From Lactobacillus sp. LL6 (GTDB lineage Bacteria > Bacillota > Bacilli > Lactobacillales > Lactobacillaceae), in contig NZ_VLLR01000001.1 in assembly GCF_007570935.1 (NCBI RefSeq), forward strand, positions 1,426,001 through 1,490,000: 64,000 nt of DNA, written 5' to 3'. The position numbers and the translations under genes are program-made. Below are positions 44,183-58,003 of the stretch, in pieces. Each line of letters opens with the position of its first letter. The first letter of the stretch is position 1. The notes below the pieces were generated by a model that saw only the letters and a program-made list of their open reading frames with translations, searched no databases and was not told the origin of the DNA.

Positions 44183-45556
44183 ATGACAAATAAGGATTCA
44201 CAAAACAATACTGGATATAAGCGAACTTTAAGTAATGCTCATATTCAGCTTATCGCCTTGGGCGGGACAATCGGTACAGGATTATTCCTAGGAGTTGGTG
44301 ATAGTATTCATCGTGCCGGTCCTAGTGTTATTCTAATTTATATCATTGTAGGTCTTTTCTTATTTTTACTAATGCGTGCTTTAGGTGAGCTTATTATGTC
44401 CGATTTAAATAAGCACACATATATTGATTTTATTGAAAAATATTTAGGAAAAAACATTGGCTTTATTACAGGTTACTTATATTGGTTAAGTTGGATTACA
44501 TTAGGAATGGCAGAAACTACTGCATTAGGAATTTATTTTCAATATTGGTTTCCAAGTTTAAAGCCATGGATTCCGGGACTTATTACAATTGTCGTTTTAT
44601 TGATAATTAACCTAATTTCAGCCAAAGTTTTTGGAAATTTAGAGTTTAGTTTTGCAATTATCAAGATTGTAACAATTGTTGCCTTTGTGCTTTTGATTGG
44701 TTATTTATTAGTAACAGGTGGTAAAACTACTTTTGGTCCAATATCGTTTGAAAATCTTGCGGATAATGGTGGCTTTTTTGCCCGCGGTGGTAAAGGATTT
44801 TTACAAGGCTTCCAAATGGTTATCTTCAGTTTTATTGGGGTCGAATTAGTAGGATTAACAGCTGCTGAAGCTAAAAATCCAAAAGTTACATTAAAAAATG
44901 CTATTAATGAATTACCAGTTAGAATTATTTTATTCTATGTTTTAGCTATTTTAGCTATTTTATTGGTTATTCCATGGTCAAAAGTTTCTACAGGTTCAAG
45001 TCCATTTGTACAAGCTTTAGGTGCAACTGGCATTCGTAATGCAAGTTCAATTATCAACTTTGTAGTTATTTCTGCAGCTGTTTCTTCTACTAACAGTTTC
45101 TTATATAGTGCCGGCAGATTATTATTTTCAGTAACTTATGATGGAAAAGGAAAGTGGAATCAAACCTTTGGTCACTTATCACGTAGACAATTACCACAAA
45201 ATGGTTTAATTTTATCTGCTATTTTAATGGGGCTTGCACCTTTAATCACTTTAATTATTGGTGACCAAGCATTTAACTTCATTTCATCCACTTCAACCAG
45301 TATGTTTCTTATTATCTGGTGCTTGATGACTTTAACTCATATGGCTTATCGTCGCACTACTCCAGAAGATCAATTAAGCGATTATAAAATGCCAGGTTTT
45401 CCATATCTTGACTATTTAATTTTAGCGTTTTTCATTTTAATGATAATTTTACTTTTAATATTGCCAAGTTATCGCATTCCAATGATTGCAGCAATGATTA
45501 TCTTTGCTGTACTTTATACAATTAGTAAAATTTGGGATAAAGAAAAAAATGCTTAA
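44183..45556 (+). CDS. AAT-family amino acid permease, 457 aa
   Basis: Amino acid:H+ symporter of the APC superfamily, AAT branch (aromatic, lysine, proline and similar transporters). The opening RTLSNAHIQLIALGGTIGTGLFLG is the family hallmark; helix 6 carries FSFIGVELVGLTAAEAKNPKVTLKNAIN, and helix 8 SSTNSFLYSAGRLLF. About 12 membrane segments; normal length. ATG at 44183 behind GGGAG. Substrate cannot be assigned by sequence alone. Monocistronic with a terminator. Confidence 0.9.
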   Translation: MTNKDSQNNTGYKRTLSNAHIQLIALGGTIGTGLFLGVGDSIHRAGPSVILIYIIVGLFLFLLMRALGELIMSDLNKHTYIDFIEKYLGKNIGFITGYLYWLSWITLGMAETTALGIYFQYWFPSLKPWIPGLITIVVLLIINLISAKVFGNLEFSFAIIKIVTIVAFVLLIGYLLVTGGKTTFGPISFENLADNGGFFARGGKGFLQGFQMVIFSFIGVELVGLTAAEAKNPKVTLKNAINELPVRIILFYVLAILAILLVIPWSKVSTGSSPFVQALGATGIRNASSIINFVVISAAVSSTNSFLYSAGRLLFSVTYDGKGKWNQTFGHLSRRQLPQNGLILSAILMGLAPLITLIIGDQAFNFISSTSTSMFLIIWCLMTLTHMAYRRTTPEDQLSDYKMPGFPYLDYLILAFFILMIILLLILPSYRIPMIAAMIIFAVLYTISKIWDKEKNA

Positions 45557-45557
45557 T

Positions 45558-45589
45558 AAAAATCCAGCTTTGTAAGCTGGATTTTTTTA
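45558..45589. terminator. bidirectional terminator
   Basis: AAAATCCAGCTT / AAGCTGGATTTT with loop TGT and T-run; used by the permease and the convergent hexapeptide transferase. Confidence 0.9.
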
Positions 45590-46036
45590 TTCTTTGCAAA
45601 TACTATTATCCTCTATCGAGTGTTTTACGATACTTCCGGGTAAAATTTTTGCATTCCTTCCAATTACTACACCCGGATAAATAATGCTACCAGAACCAAT
45701 TTTGGCACCTTTTTTAATTATGACTTTTTTAGAACTTAAAACTGTATCTACACTTAATATCTGCACATTACTACCAATCTTAACTCCATCCTCTATAACG
45801 ATTCCACCCTCATCGGCAAGCATTACATTTGAATTTATAAAAACATTTTTACCAATCTTAATATTTCTGCCAAAATCAGTATAAAAAGGCAGACGAATCT
45901 CCGTTGAAGATGGTATTTTTTTACCAATAATTTCACCAATTAATTGATTAATTTCACATTTGCAATGACGTTCTGTGTTTAAATTTTGCAATAACCGCTG
46001 ATTTTGTGCCACTAATTGTTGAACTGCATCTTCCAT
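45587..46036 (-). CDS. hexapeptide-repeat O-acetyltransferase (maltose/galactoside type), short form, 149 aa
   Basis: Left-handed beta-helix acetyltransferase related to maltose and galactoside acetyltransferases. It shows EIRLPFYTDFGRNIKIGKNVFINSNVMLAD followed by repeats IEDGVKIGSNVQI, KGAKIGSGSIIYPGVVIGRNAKI. At 149 residues it is 30-40 shorter than typical family members; the N-terminal helical cap is trimmed and the part with the usual catalytic His loop is reduced (DTVLSSKK), so activity is uncertain. ATG at 46036 behind AAAGGA. It is divergent from the lysR gene. Confidence 0.75.
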   Translation of the reverse strand: MEDAVQQLVAQNQRLLQNLNTERHCKCEINQLIGEIIGKKIPSSTEIRLPFYTDFGRNIKIGKNVFINSNVMLADEGGIVIEDGVKIGSNVQILSVDTVLSSKKVIIKKGAKIGSGSIIYPGVVIGRNAKILPGSIVKHSIEDNSICKE

Positions 46037-46147
46037 TTTTATTAGTTCCTTTTCTTTATTATTACTAAAATTAAGTTTAAAATGAAAGAGTAATAATGTT
46101 AAAAACTTATTGATTATATTTAAGGATAACTAATATTTATAGCAACT

Positions 46148-47057
46148 ATGGAAATTCGAGTACTAAATTACTTTTTAGCAACAGCACAAGAATTGAATAT
46201 GACTCGCGCTGCAGAAAAACTTCTAGTGTCTCAACCAGCTCTTTCAAGACAAATTGCTGATTTAGAAGACGAATTAGGAGTTAAGCTGTTCGAACGGCAT
46301 CCCCGTCAATTAGTCCTTACACCGGCAGGACAATATTTACAAGAACAAGCCCGAGAAATTATTGCTTTATCTAATAAAACTAAGGAAAATTTACGCTCTT
46401 CAGCCGTAATTAGTGGAGATTTAACAATTGGTGCTGGTGAAAGTGCTGGAATGCAAAGAATTATGAACATTATCAGCAACATTATCAAAGATTATCCAAC
46501 GGTTAAACTTCATCTTTTTAGTGGTGATTATACTATCACGGATTTTTAGTGGTGATTATACTATCACGGAAAAGCGCTTAAATCATGGCACATTAGATTT
46601 TGCAGTAATAATGGGTGATCTGCCATTAACCAACTATGAATCGCTTAAATTACCTGAAAAAGATGTTTGGGGAGTATTAATCCCAGAAGATGACATCTTA
46701 AAGGACAAAAAATTTGTCACCCCAAAAGATTTAGTCGGACGCCCGATTTTAAACTCTGCTCAAGCTAATGAAAGAAACTTGTTCCAATCTTGGTTTGGCA
46801 ACTATTATAAAAGCATTGACTTTATTGGTGATTACAACTTAAATTATAACGCTACCTTAATGGTAAAAAATCATGCTGCAACCATGCTTTGCTTTGATAA
46901 ACTTGCAAATACATCTGCTGGTTCAGGACTTTTATTCAAACCTTTAAAACCAGCTATGACTTCCCCAATTACAATAATTTGGAAACACGAAACTCCACTT
47001 TCACCAGTAGCTCAGCTTTTTATTGATAGAGTTCGAGCAGCAATTTCTGAAGATTAA
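46148..47057 (+). pseudogene. LysR-family regulator interrupted by a 28-bp tandem duplication
   Basis: The N-terminal part from ATG 46148 has the LysR helix-turn-helix (EIRVLNYFLATAQELNMTRAAEKLLVSQPALSRQIADLE). It runs off at 46549 because a 28-bp unit is duplicated at 46515-46570. The remaining sensor domain continues in another frame to 47057. Removing one copy restores a 293-codon gene, the standard LysR size. So this strain probably lacks the full regulator, unless the repeat contracts. It is divergent from the short acetyltransferase gene, its likely target. Confidence 0.9.
46515..46570 (+). repeat. perfect 28-bp tandem duplication inside lysR
   Basis: Unit begins TTTTTAGTGGTGATTATA and ends CACGGA; copies at 46515-46542 and 46543-46570 are identical. 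28 is not a multiple of three, so the frame is broken. Confidence 0.97.
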
Positions 47058-47092
47058 AAAATCCTTCCTATTTTTTATAGGAAGGATTTTTA
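47057..47092. terminator. bidirectional terminator
   Basis: AAATCCTTCCTAT / ATAGGAAGGATTT with loop TTTTT; serves lysR and the mannose-PTS operon end. Confidence 0.9.
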
Positions 47093-47096
47093 TTTT

Positions 47097-47465
47097 TTAT
47101 TTTTTACGATGAGTAAATCGTTGCTTTAGACCTTGCCAAAGACTAAGTGAGCGTCTCATATGATCTGAAGGAATATATTTATTAATTGCACGTAGTGTTT
47201 CTTTGACATCACGAGATGCAAATATAAAGTTTCCATTCTTTTTAGTTCTGATTTCAAATCTAGGAATATATTTTCCACCAAATTTAACATCAGCTACTAC
47301 ATATGTAACTTCATCCCATGGAATTTGAACAAAATCTCCAATATTTTTCTCATTGTAAAACTCAAATGCTTTATCGCCAATCATAATTTTTCCATAAGAA
47401 GGAATTCCTCTAAACCAAGTTCCATTCTTAGTTAGATCGACTTTTGTATTAATTGATTTAACCAT
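47097..47465 (-). CDS. DUF956 protein of the mannose PTS operon (ManO-like), 122 aa
   Basis: Small cytoplasmic protein that nearly always follows IID genes of mannose-class PTS in lactic acid bacteria. Conserved features are DLTKNGTWFRGIPSYGKIMIGDKAFEFYNEKN and IPWDEVTYVVADVKFGGKYIPRFEIRTKKNGNF. Start ATG at 47465 lies 6 nt after the IID stop with no clear ribosome site, so it depends on coupling. ManO has been described as a regulator of the man operon in related bacteria; role here inferred. Confidence 0.8.
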   Translation of the reverse strand: MVKSINTKVDLTKNGTWFRGIPSYGKIMIGDKAFEFYNEKNIGDFVQIPWDEVTYVVADVKFGGKYIPRFEIRTKKNGNFIFASRDVKETLRAINKYIPSDHMRRSLSLWQGLKQRFTHRKK

Positions 47466-47471
47466 TTTTGA

Positions 47472-48392
47472 TTAAAGAATGTGCCATACGTGGAAGAGAA
47501 CACCAACTACGAAAATACCAATAATAATCCAAATTGGTGAAACTTTCTTCTTTAATAACCACATACATAGGAAAGTAAGAAGAAGACCTGCCAAACCTGG
47601 AATTAATTGGTCCAAGTTATCTTGTAAAGTAGTGGTCTTGGTCTTAGTTAAAGACATACCATCGCCTTTATTCCATTGAAGAAGAGCTTGTTGAATACCT
47701 TCAGCGCCTTTTGGCAACTTATCCCATTCAATGTAACCACCTTTTTGAATAGGAGTTTGAGAAACAACTGGGGTGAACTTAATGTTTACCCAACGTTCAA
47801 TTAAGGCACCCAAGACGAACATACCCATCATTGAAGCCCCACGGGTTACTTTTTGAAGAAGACCGCCTGACATATCGCTAGTAATAGCAGATCCTGCCTT
47901 ATAACCAAACTCTTGTGTGTACCACAAGAAGGCAAGTCTAATAATGTTCCATAATACAAAGAATAAAATTGGACCAAGAACATTACCAGTTAAAGCCATT
48001 GATGCACCCAAGGCACCTAAAATTGGACGAACAGTGTACCAGAATACTGGGTCACCAACACCAGCCAAAGGTCCCATCATACCAACTTTAACACCTTGAA
48101 TTGCTTCATCTTCAACATCGGCACCATTAGCCTTATCTTCTTCCAAAGCCAAAGTAACACCAAGAACAGGTGAAGCCAAGTATGGGTGAGTGTTGAAGAA
48201 TACTAATTGTCTTTTTAAAGCTTTAGACATATCGTCTTTATTTGGATAAAGCTTTCTCAATGCAGGAATTAATGAATAAGCGAAACCACCGTTCTGCATT
48301 CTTTCATAGTTCCAAGAACCTTGAAGGAATTGTGAGTGCCACATAACATTGAAGCGGTCGGCTTTTGTTAATTTGATTTTCTTATCAGCCAT
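47472..48392 (-). CDS. manN: PTS mannose-family EIID, 306 aa
   Basis: Membrane component IID of the glucose/mannose PTS. It begins KIKLTKADRFNVMWHSQFLQGSWNYERMQNGGFAYSLIPAL, the IID signature, then VKVGMMGPLAGVGDPVFWYTVRPILGALGASMA. C-terminal membrane segments follow. It forms the sugar channel with IIC and is also the receptor for some class II bacteriocins. ATG at 48392 behind GGAGG. Third gene of the operon. Confidence 0.95.
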   Translation of the reverse strand: MADKKIKLTKADRFNVMWHSQFLQGSWNYERMQNGGFAYSLIPALRKLYPNKDDMSKALKRQLVFFNTHPYLASPVLGVTLALEEDKANGADVEDEAIQGVKVGMMGPLAGVGDPVFWYTVRPILGALGASMALTGNVLGPILFFVLWNIIRLAFLWYTQEFGYKAGSAITSDMSGGLLQKVTRGASMMGMFVLGALIERWVNIKFTPVVSQTPIQKGGYIEWDKLPKGAEGIQQALLQWNKGDGMSLTKTKTTTLQDNLDQLIPGLAGLLLTFLCMWLLKKKVSPIWIIIGIFVVGVLFHVWHIL

Positions 48393-48419
48393 TATAAAAA
48401 TCCTCCTCTATTGGTCTTT

Positions 48420-49226
48420 TTAATAGTCGTCAATAATATCGCCAAGTGGATCACCGGTACCAGCATCGCCTGAATTTGAACCGCCTTTACCACCTTTTGC
48501 TTCAAGTGCTAAGTACATTAAAGCCATTGAAAGACCAATAGCACCAAGAGCGATCAAAGTTAAGTCCTTAATAGCTGCTAAGGCAAAACCAATAGCAAAG
48601 AATGGCCATACTTCTTTTGAAGCCATCATGTTAATAACCATGGCATAACCTACAGCTACAACCATCGCACCACCAATAGTCATACCTTCGTTTAACCATT
48701 GTGGCATCATTGCAAGCCAACCTTTAACGACATTTGAAGGAATAGCTAATAATAAAGCAGCAGGAATAGCAATTCTTAAACCTTGAAGACAAACTGCAAT
48801 CCATTGCCACAAATTAATCATACGCCAATTACCCTTTTTAGCTTCTGCGTCCATAATGTGAACAATAGCAGTAGAAATGGTACGTACAATCATAGTCAAG
48901 AATAAACCAGCAACTGCAAGTGGGATAGCAATACCAGTAGCAGTACCAATACCCTTTGTTCCTTGACCACCTTCAATTAAGATGATTGCTGAGGCAACAG
49001 ATGCAAGAGCTGCGTCTGGTGCAACGGCAGCACCAATGTTTGCCCAACCCATAGCAATCATTTGAAGAGACCCACCGAGCATTACGCCTAAGTCCAAGTG
49101 TCCTGTTACTAAACCAATTAATGTACATGCAACTAATGGTTGGTGGAATTGCCATTCATCCAAGATACCTTCAGTACCAGCAAGAAAAGCAACAACCACT
49201 ACCAAAATCATTTGTATAGCGTTCAT
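48420..49226 (-). CDS. manM: PTS mannose-family EIIC, 268 aa
   Basis: Membrane component IIC of the glucose/mannose PTS: MNAIQMILVVVVAFLAGTEGILDEWQFHQPLVACTLIGLVTGHLDLGVMLGGSLQMIAMGWANIGAAVAPD is the family start, with about eight hydrophobic segments in all and a Gly-rich acidic tail. ATG at 49226 behind AGGAG, 23 nt after the IIAB stop. Confidence 0.95.
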   Translation of the reverse strand: MNAIQMILVVVVAFLAGTEGILDEWQFHQPLVACTLIGLVTGHLDLGVMLGGSLQMIAMGWANIGAAVAPDAALASVASAIILIEGGQGTKGIGTATGIAIPLAVAGLFLTMIVRTISTAIVHIMDAEAKKGNWRMINLWQWIAVCLQGLRIAIPAALLLAIPSNVVKGWLAMMPQWLNEGMTIGGAMVVAVGYAMVINMMASKEVWPFFAIGFALAAIKDLTLIALGAIGLSMALMYLALEAKGGKGGSNSGDAGTGDPLGDIIDDY

Positions 49227-49249
49227 TTAATTACTCCTAATTAATTTTA

Positions 49250-50260
49250 TTATTTCTTTTGTTCATCAAGTAAAGTTTGTGCTTTATTCAAGATAGCATC
49301 CATATTACCAGGATTATCTGAAGGAACCTTTCTTACATCAAACTTAACGCCCATCTTTTCAAGTTCACGGAATGTATCAACGTCTTGTTGATTCATTGAC
49401 AATACATTGTTAGCGTTAACGTCACCTTCAGAATATGACATTGAACCTACATTGATTTCTTTAATATCAACGCCGGCTTTAATAGCACGAAGCACATCTT
49501 CTGGATTTTCAAATAAAAGAAGTGCATGAGTATTACCAAAACGTGGGTCTTTAGCAATTTCTTCCATCTTTTTAAGTGGAACAGTATGTGCTTTAACACC
49601 TGCAGGAGCTGCTTCACGAATCATACTCTTACGCAAATCATCTTTTGCAACACTATCTGAAACAACAATTACACGATCTGGTTTCATTGCTGGAATCCAT
49701 CCAGTAGCTACTTGACCATGAAGCAAACGTGAGTCAATTCTAGCCAAAACATATTTAATATGACCGTCACCAATAACAGTGCCTTCTGGGATAGATTTCT
49801 TAGATGCTGCAGAATCACCTGACGTAGCCGCAGGAGCTGCTTCTGTTTGAGGCATTAATTCAGATGGCTTAGTCTTAATACCATCTTTTGCTGGCTCAAT
49901 TACAGCAGTAGCAATATCACGAGCAGTTGCATTAGCATTCATCATTCTTTCAGTTAATGCTTGAACTACCATTGGTAAGTTTAAACCACTTACAATTGCC
50001 CATTTATCTGCATGTTTTTCAAGAAGCCCATTAGCTTGATTGAAAGGTGTGCCTCCCCATAAGTCTACTAAGAACAATACTTCATCTTGACTATCAAACG
50101 AAGCAATTGCTTTTTCCATTTTGCCACGAATATCATCTGGACCTTCGCTTGGTTTTAAGATGACATGAGCAAAATTGTCTTGTTCACCAAATAGCATTTG
50201 TGCTGATTGTGCAATACCATCGGCAAAACCACCATGGCTGGCTAAAACAATTCCTACCAT
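49250..50260 (-). CDS. manL: PTS mannose-family EIIAB, 336 aa
   Basis: Cytoplasmic phosphotransfer protein. EIIA (about 1-130) has the active His in VLASHGGFADGI; an Ala/Pro/Ser-rich hinge (about 135-160) leads to EIIB (about 165-336) with the phospho-His in ARIDSRLLHGQVATGW. Fusion of A and B is normal for Lactobacillus ManL. ATG at 50260 behind GGAGGAAATAAC. First gene of the man operon; a cre-like site overlaps the promoter. Confidence 0.95.
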   Translation of the reverse strand: MVGIVLASHGGFADGIAQSAQMLFGEQDNFAHVILKPSEGPDDIRGKMEKAIASFDSQDEVLFLVDLWGGTPFNQANGLLEKHADKWAIVSGLNLPMVVQALTERMMNANATARDIATAVIEPAKDGIKTKPSELMPQTEAAPAATSGDSAASKKSIPEGTVIGDGHIKYVLARIDSRLLHGQVATGWIPAMKPDRVIVVSDSVAKDDLRKSMIREAAPAGVKAHTVPLKKMEEIAKDPRFGNTHALLLFENPEDVLRAIKAGVDIKEINVGSMSYSEGDVNANNVLSMNQQDVDTFRELEKMGVKFDVRKVPSDNPGNMDAILNKAQTLLDEQKK

Positions 50261-50323
50261 GTTATTTCCTCCTCTAGATCAAAAAATGAATCCGCTATTA
50301 TTGTACTATAAAATTTTATATTT

Positions 50324-50345
50324 TGATAGCGTTTTCTGCAAAATG
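50324..50345 (-). promoter_or_regulatory. man operon promoter region with cre site
   Basis: TGATAGCGTTTTCT (50324-50337) matches the cre consensus at 13 of 14 positions. It overlaps the spacer and -35 side of a possible promoter TTGCAG-17 bp-TAAAAT on the minus strand; TACAAT closer to the gene is an alternative -10. CcpA control of the operon is inferred. Confidence 0.6.
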
Positions 50346-50555
50346 ATGAAAAAGTGAGCAATGTTTTTTTAAAAATAGTACTATATAATGCTAGCATAAT
50401 AAATTATTACTCTAACAGCCATGTGACATTATGTCACTATAGATAGTATATATTAAATTTTCTGTTTTGTACAGTCTTTATATAGTAAGAATGTGAAATT
50501 TAAAACAAAAAAGACGAGGACAAACTATCCTCGCCTTTTATTCCTATTCCGCTAG

Positions 50556-50628
50556 CTCCGGCTGTCAGACTCGAACTGACGACATCTTGATTAACAGTCA
50601 AGCGCTCTACCAACTGAGCTAAGCCGGA
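50556..50628 (-). tRNA. tRNA-Asn (GTT anticodon), end of the rrn operon
   Basis: Cloverleaf with acceptor TCCGGCT / AGCCGGA, D arm GCTCAGTTGGTAGAGC, anticodon arm CTTGA-CTGTTAA-TCAAG (anticodon GUU) and T arm with TTCGAGT. Discriminator G, no encoded CCA. It lies 12 nt after 5S in the same direction, so it is processed from the rRNA transcript. Confidence 0.95.
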
Positions 50629-50640
50629 ATATTAAAAAAG

Positions 50641-50760
<120 letters not shown>

Positions 50761-50828
50761 CTTTTGTGAGCTTTTACACTCAAAACTGAATATGAAACCT
50801 TTCCGCAAAAACCGTTGCGAATCGCTTT

Positions 50829-53732
<2,904 letters not shown>

Positions 53733-53929
53733 TTACTCAAGATCTCTCTTCTCGGTCGCTCTTCGCAATCTGTTCAATGATTGTCTCGGTTTTTGCTTGG
53801 TTTCTTATTCAGTTTTCAATGTACTAGCTCTTTTGAGGTACTACCCTCAAAACTAAACAAAGTTTCTCTCGTGTGCTTCCGTTTGCTTTCTTGGCTTCTG
53901 TTAGTATCTCTACTCTCCACCATTCAGCT

Positions 53930-55505
<1,576 letters not shown>

Positions 55506-55652
55506 ATAATCGTTTTTTTAAGATCTTTGTCTCAAAATTTATTGCTTGCGAATTGACTTCGCTCATTTGTTTGGGTTATTACACCCGCACACTTTGCGAA
55601 ACTTTGTTCAGTTTTCAATGTACTACCTTCTGACTTAGAAGTCAGCTTTTAT

Positions 55653-55681
55653 ATTATATCAGGCTCATTTTCTTTTGTCAA
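55653..55681 (-). promoter_or_regulatory. rrn promoter nearest 16S
   Basis: Perfect TTGACA (55681-55676), 17-bp spacer, perfect TATAAT (55658-55653). Start near 55646, about 140 nt before 16S. Confidence 0.9.
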
Positions 55682-55769
55682 GAACTTTTTTCAATTTCTT
55701 TTAAAAGATTTTTGAGCTTGGCTGTCATCTCTCTTTGGCTTTCTGCCTTTTTCCTGACGACAGTTAAAT

Positions 55770-55798
55770 ATATTACCAGCTTTTCTTCTTTTTGACAA
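55770..55798 (-). promoter_or_regulatory. rrn promoter, middle
   Basis: TTGTCA (55798-55793), 17-bp spacer, TAATAT (55775-55770), in the right direction upstream of the strong promoter. Confidence 0.5.
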
Positions 55799-55884
55799 CC
55801 CCTTTTTTGAATCTTTTTTAAAAAGTTTTCTTGAGCTGTCTCTTCCTTTTTCAGAAGTTCTTTATCGCTTCAAGCGACTTTATT

Positions 55885-55913
55885 AGAATACAGGACTTTT
55901 TGTTAAATTGCAA
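55885..55913 (-). promoter_or_regulatory. rrn promoter, distal
   Basis: TTGCAA (55913-55908), 17-bp spacer, TATTCT (55890-55885). With the two others it gives three tandem promoters spaced about 115 bp apart. Confidence 0.55.
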
Positions 55914-55936
55914 CCCTTTTTTCTAAAAAATTTAAA

Positions 55937-56650
55937 TTAAATCAAATATTCTTGTATTTTCTCATAACAAGTATATGGAATGTAGCAGTTCTTATCTTCA
56001 AGAACATAATAATTAAGCTCACTGTCATATCCTGCATCAGCTACTATATTTTGAAACTTATCTATAACCTTCATTGATTTAAGGATGGTTCTAAAGTCCG
56101 TTAGATTAGAATAGAGTGCAAAGTCTACTACTTGGTTAGTTGTAGCTGCTTGAACATTATAACCGGGCTTTAATTGTCCATTTCTCATATGATCTTCTTT
56201 CATATGCATAAATGTGGCGTCATGATCAGTTTTAGAGTAACTATTACGATCGTCAAAGATTTGTTCTAACTTCTCATACTTTTTAACTCTTAGTATGAAA
56301 ATTACGAACGTATTTTTTAAGGTTATGTCTGCGTTGCTTCTTTACAAAACCGTCTGGCATTACTTTAGGTTCTCATTCGATACTCTCATCTAACTTTTGA
56401 ATTTTTTCTTCGCTTATAGCTAATTCAACTTCTTTTTGAAACAGTTCGTTATAAATCTTTAAGAAATTCAGCTTCAATCTTTGCTTCATCAATAAAGATG
56501 GCATCTTCTCTAATCAATCCTTCTTCTTGCAAAAGATTAATAAAATGAACAAAAGATTCTTTGATTAGTCGATCAGCATGATCACTGCTCCTGAAATTAT
56601 TAATCGCGTGATAGAAGATCTGCCTGCCTTCTGCGATCACCATCATTGTC
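55937..56650 (-). pseudogene. IS1182-family transposase remnant
   Basis: Fragments in different frames. An upstream piece (56449-56646) reads EGRQIFYHAINNFRSSDHADRLIKESF and AIFIDEAKIEAEF. A downstream piece ending at 55937 reads KTDHDATFMHMKEDHMRNGQLKPGYNVQ in the stretch 56290-56150, then IVADAGYDSE. These are known IS1182/DDE blocks. N-terminal and C-terminal parts are missing and several frameshifts separate the pieces. It abuts the distal rrn promoter. Confidence 0.85.
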
Positions 56651-56755
56651 GGATAATAGTCGGTCTACCAGTACTATGCTAATCTTCTAAAAGTATTTCT
56701 TCAGGAATAATATCCAAAATTATTAATTACTGAAACAATGTGATTATTAGGAATA

Positions 56756-56798
56756 GAAAAATCCGATAGAGATCGAAATGATTTCTATCGGATTTTTC
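56756..56798. terminator. bidirectional terminator after the TetR-like gene
   Basis: GAAAAATCCGATAGA / TCTATCGGATTTTTC, loop about 12 nt, with T-runs on both sides. Confidence 0.85.
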
Positions 56799-56836
56799 TA
56801 TTTTAAGTATCTAGTTTTTTTCTCAGACATCTATTA

Positions 56837-57373
56837 TTAATATTTTTCCCTTTTTGCTTTTTCCACTATATCTAATGATGAACGAAGTTCTTGATAAATT
56901 GTCTGTGGATCTTCATTAAATTCATGTGTCCACCAAACTTGAATTCTTGAACAAATATGGCTCGCACACCCTCTTACATCCCTCATCCGCAAAACACCTG
57001 TACTTTTAATGTATTCTTCAATCTCCATCATAAAGATTTTTTCAATTTTGTGATATGCCTTAATTTTATGCTCAATTCGCTTCTCAAAATGTCCTGTATC
57101 TAACAAGCCTATCACAGCATGATAATAATACTTTCGATTATAGATTTCTCTTAAAACATTATAAAAAATCCTAGAAAAATCTTCAGAAGTATTTGCACGT
57201 AAATTATTATTTAACTCATATTCTAAGACTTGGGTTATGAATTCTCCCATGGTCTTAAAACGATAGTTAAAATCATTCAATCCTTTATTACTTTTTCTAC
57301 ATAACTTAGTGACGGTAATTTTTCTTTCACCAGCATTAATCAGACTCTCCAGTCCTATAAGATATTCTAGCAT
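56837..57373 (-). CDS. TetR/AcrR-like transcription regulator, 178 aa
   Basis: Probably a TetR-type regulator: the N-terminal helix-turn-helix is recognisable in ERKITVTKLCRKSNKGLNDFNYRFKTMGEFITQVLEYEL, where the usual GxxxxTFYxHF pattern is diverged. The rest is a helical ligand domain. ATG at 57373; the ribosome site AAAGGA is about 11 nt away, rather far. It stands alone between smpB and the IS remnant. The target is unknown. Confidence 0.6.
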   Translation of the reverse strand: MLEYLIGLESLINAGERKITVTKLCRKSNKGLNDFNYRFKTMGEFITQVLEYELNNNLRANTSEDFSRIFYNVLREIYNRKYYYHAVIGLLDTGHFEKRIEHKIKAYHKIEKIFMMEIEEYIKSTGVLRMRDVRGCASHICSRIQVWWTHEFNEDPQTIYQELRSSLDIVEKAKREKY

Positions 57374-57504
57374 GGAGATTAAATTCCTTTCTTATACATA
57401 ATTTTCAAAAAACATATTACTATCCCAAGTTATATTATTCAATAATCTATTCTATATTTTTTATTTATTTTATACTATACAAATATAATTTTATACTTAT
57501 AAAA

Positions 57505-57531
57505 AAGAGCTACCTTAAAAGGGTAACTCTT
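57505..57531 (-). terminator. smpB terminator
   Basis: AAGAGTTACC / GGTAGCTCTT (one G-U) with loop CTTTTAA and T-run on the minus strand. Confidence 0.85.
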
Positions 57532-57537
57532 TAAAAA

Positions 57538-57993
57538 CTAAACTTTATATTTTCTACGAAGCTCTCTATCTTGATCTCGTTTCTTAATAGTTTCTCGCTT
57601 ATCATATTGCTTCTTCCCTTGACCTACTCCAATGAGAACTTTAGCAAAGCCATGCTTAAGATAAACCTTTAAAGGAATAATAGCAATCCCACGTTCTGCT
57701 TGAGCTTTAGCCAAACGAGCAATTTCTTTTTTATGCAAAAGAAGCCTTCTACTTCTTAATGGATCATGATTATAGCGATTTCCTTGTTTATATTCACTGA
57801 TATGCACATTTTCCAAAAAAGCAGATCCATCAATAATTTGCACATAACCATCACGTAAATTAATTCTGCGTGCACGAATAGACTTAATTTCTGTCCCTGT
57901 AAGTGCAATTCCTGCTTCTAGAGTTTCTTTAATGAAATAGTCATGACCTGCTTTTTTATTTTGAGCAATCAGATTTTCATTTTTTTCTTTCAT
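57538..57993 (-). CDS. smpB: SsrA-binding protein SmpB, 151 aa
   Basis: Partner of tmRNA in trans-translation, rescuing stalled ribosomes. Signature parts: [29 protein letters not shown] at the N-terminus, NLRDGYVQI, and the basic tail [25 protein letters not shown] that enters the ribosome. Complete length. ATG at 57993, 10 nt after the rnr stop, so cotranscribed with rnr, the usual order in Firmicutes. tmRNA itself is not in the window. Confidence 0.97.
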   Translation of the reverse strand: MKEKNENLIAQNKKAGHDYFIKETLEAGIALTGTEIKSIRARRINLRDGYVQIIDGSAFLENVHISEYKQGNRYNHDPLRSRRLLLHKKEIARLAKAQAERGIAIIPLKVYLKHGFAKVLIGVGQGKKQYDKRETIKKRDQDRELRRKYKV

Positions 57994-58003
57994 AAAAACT
58001 CAC

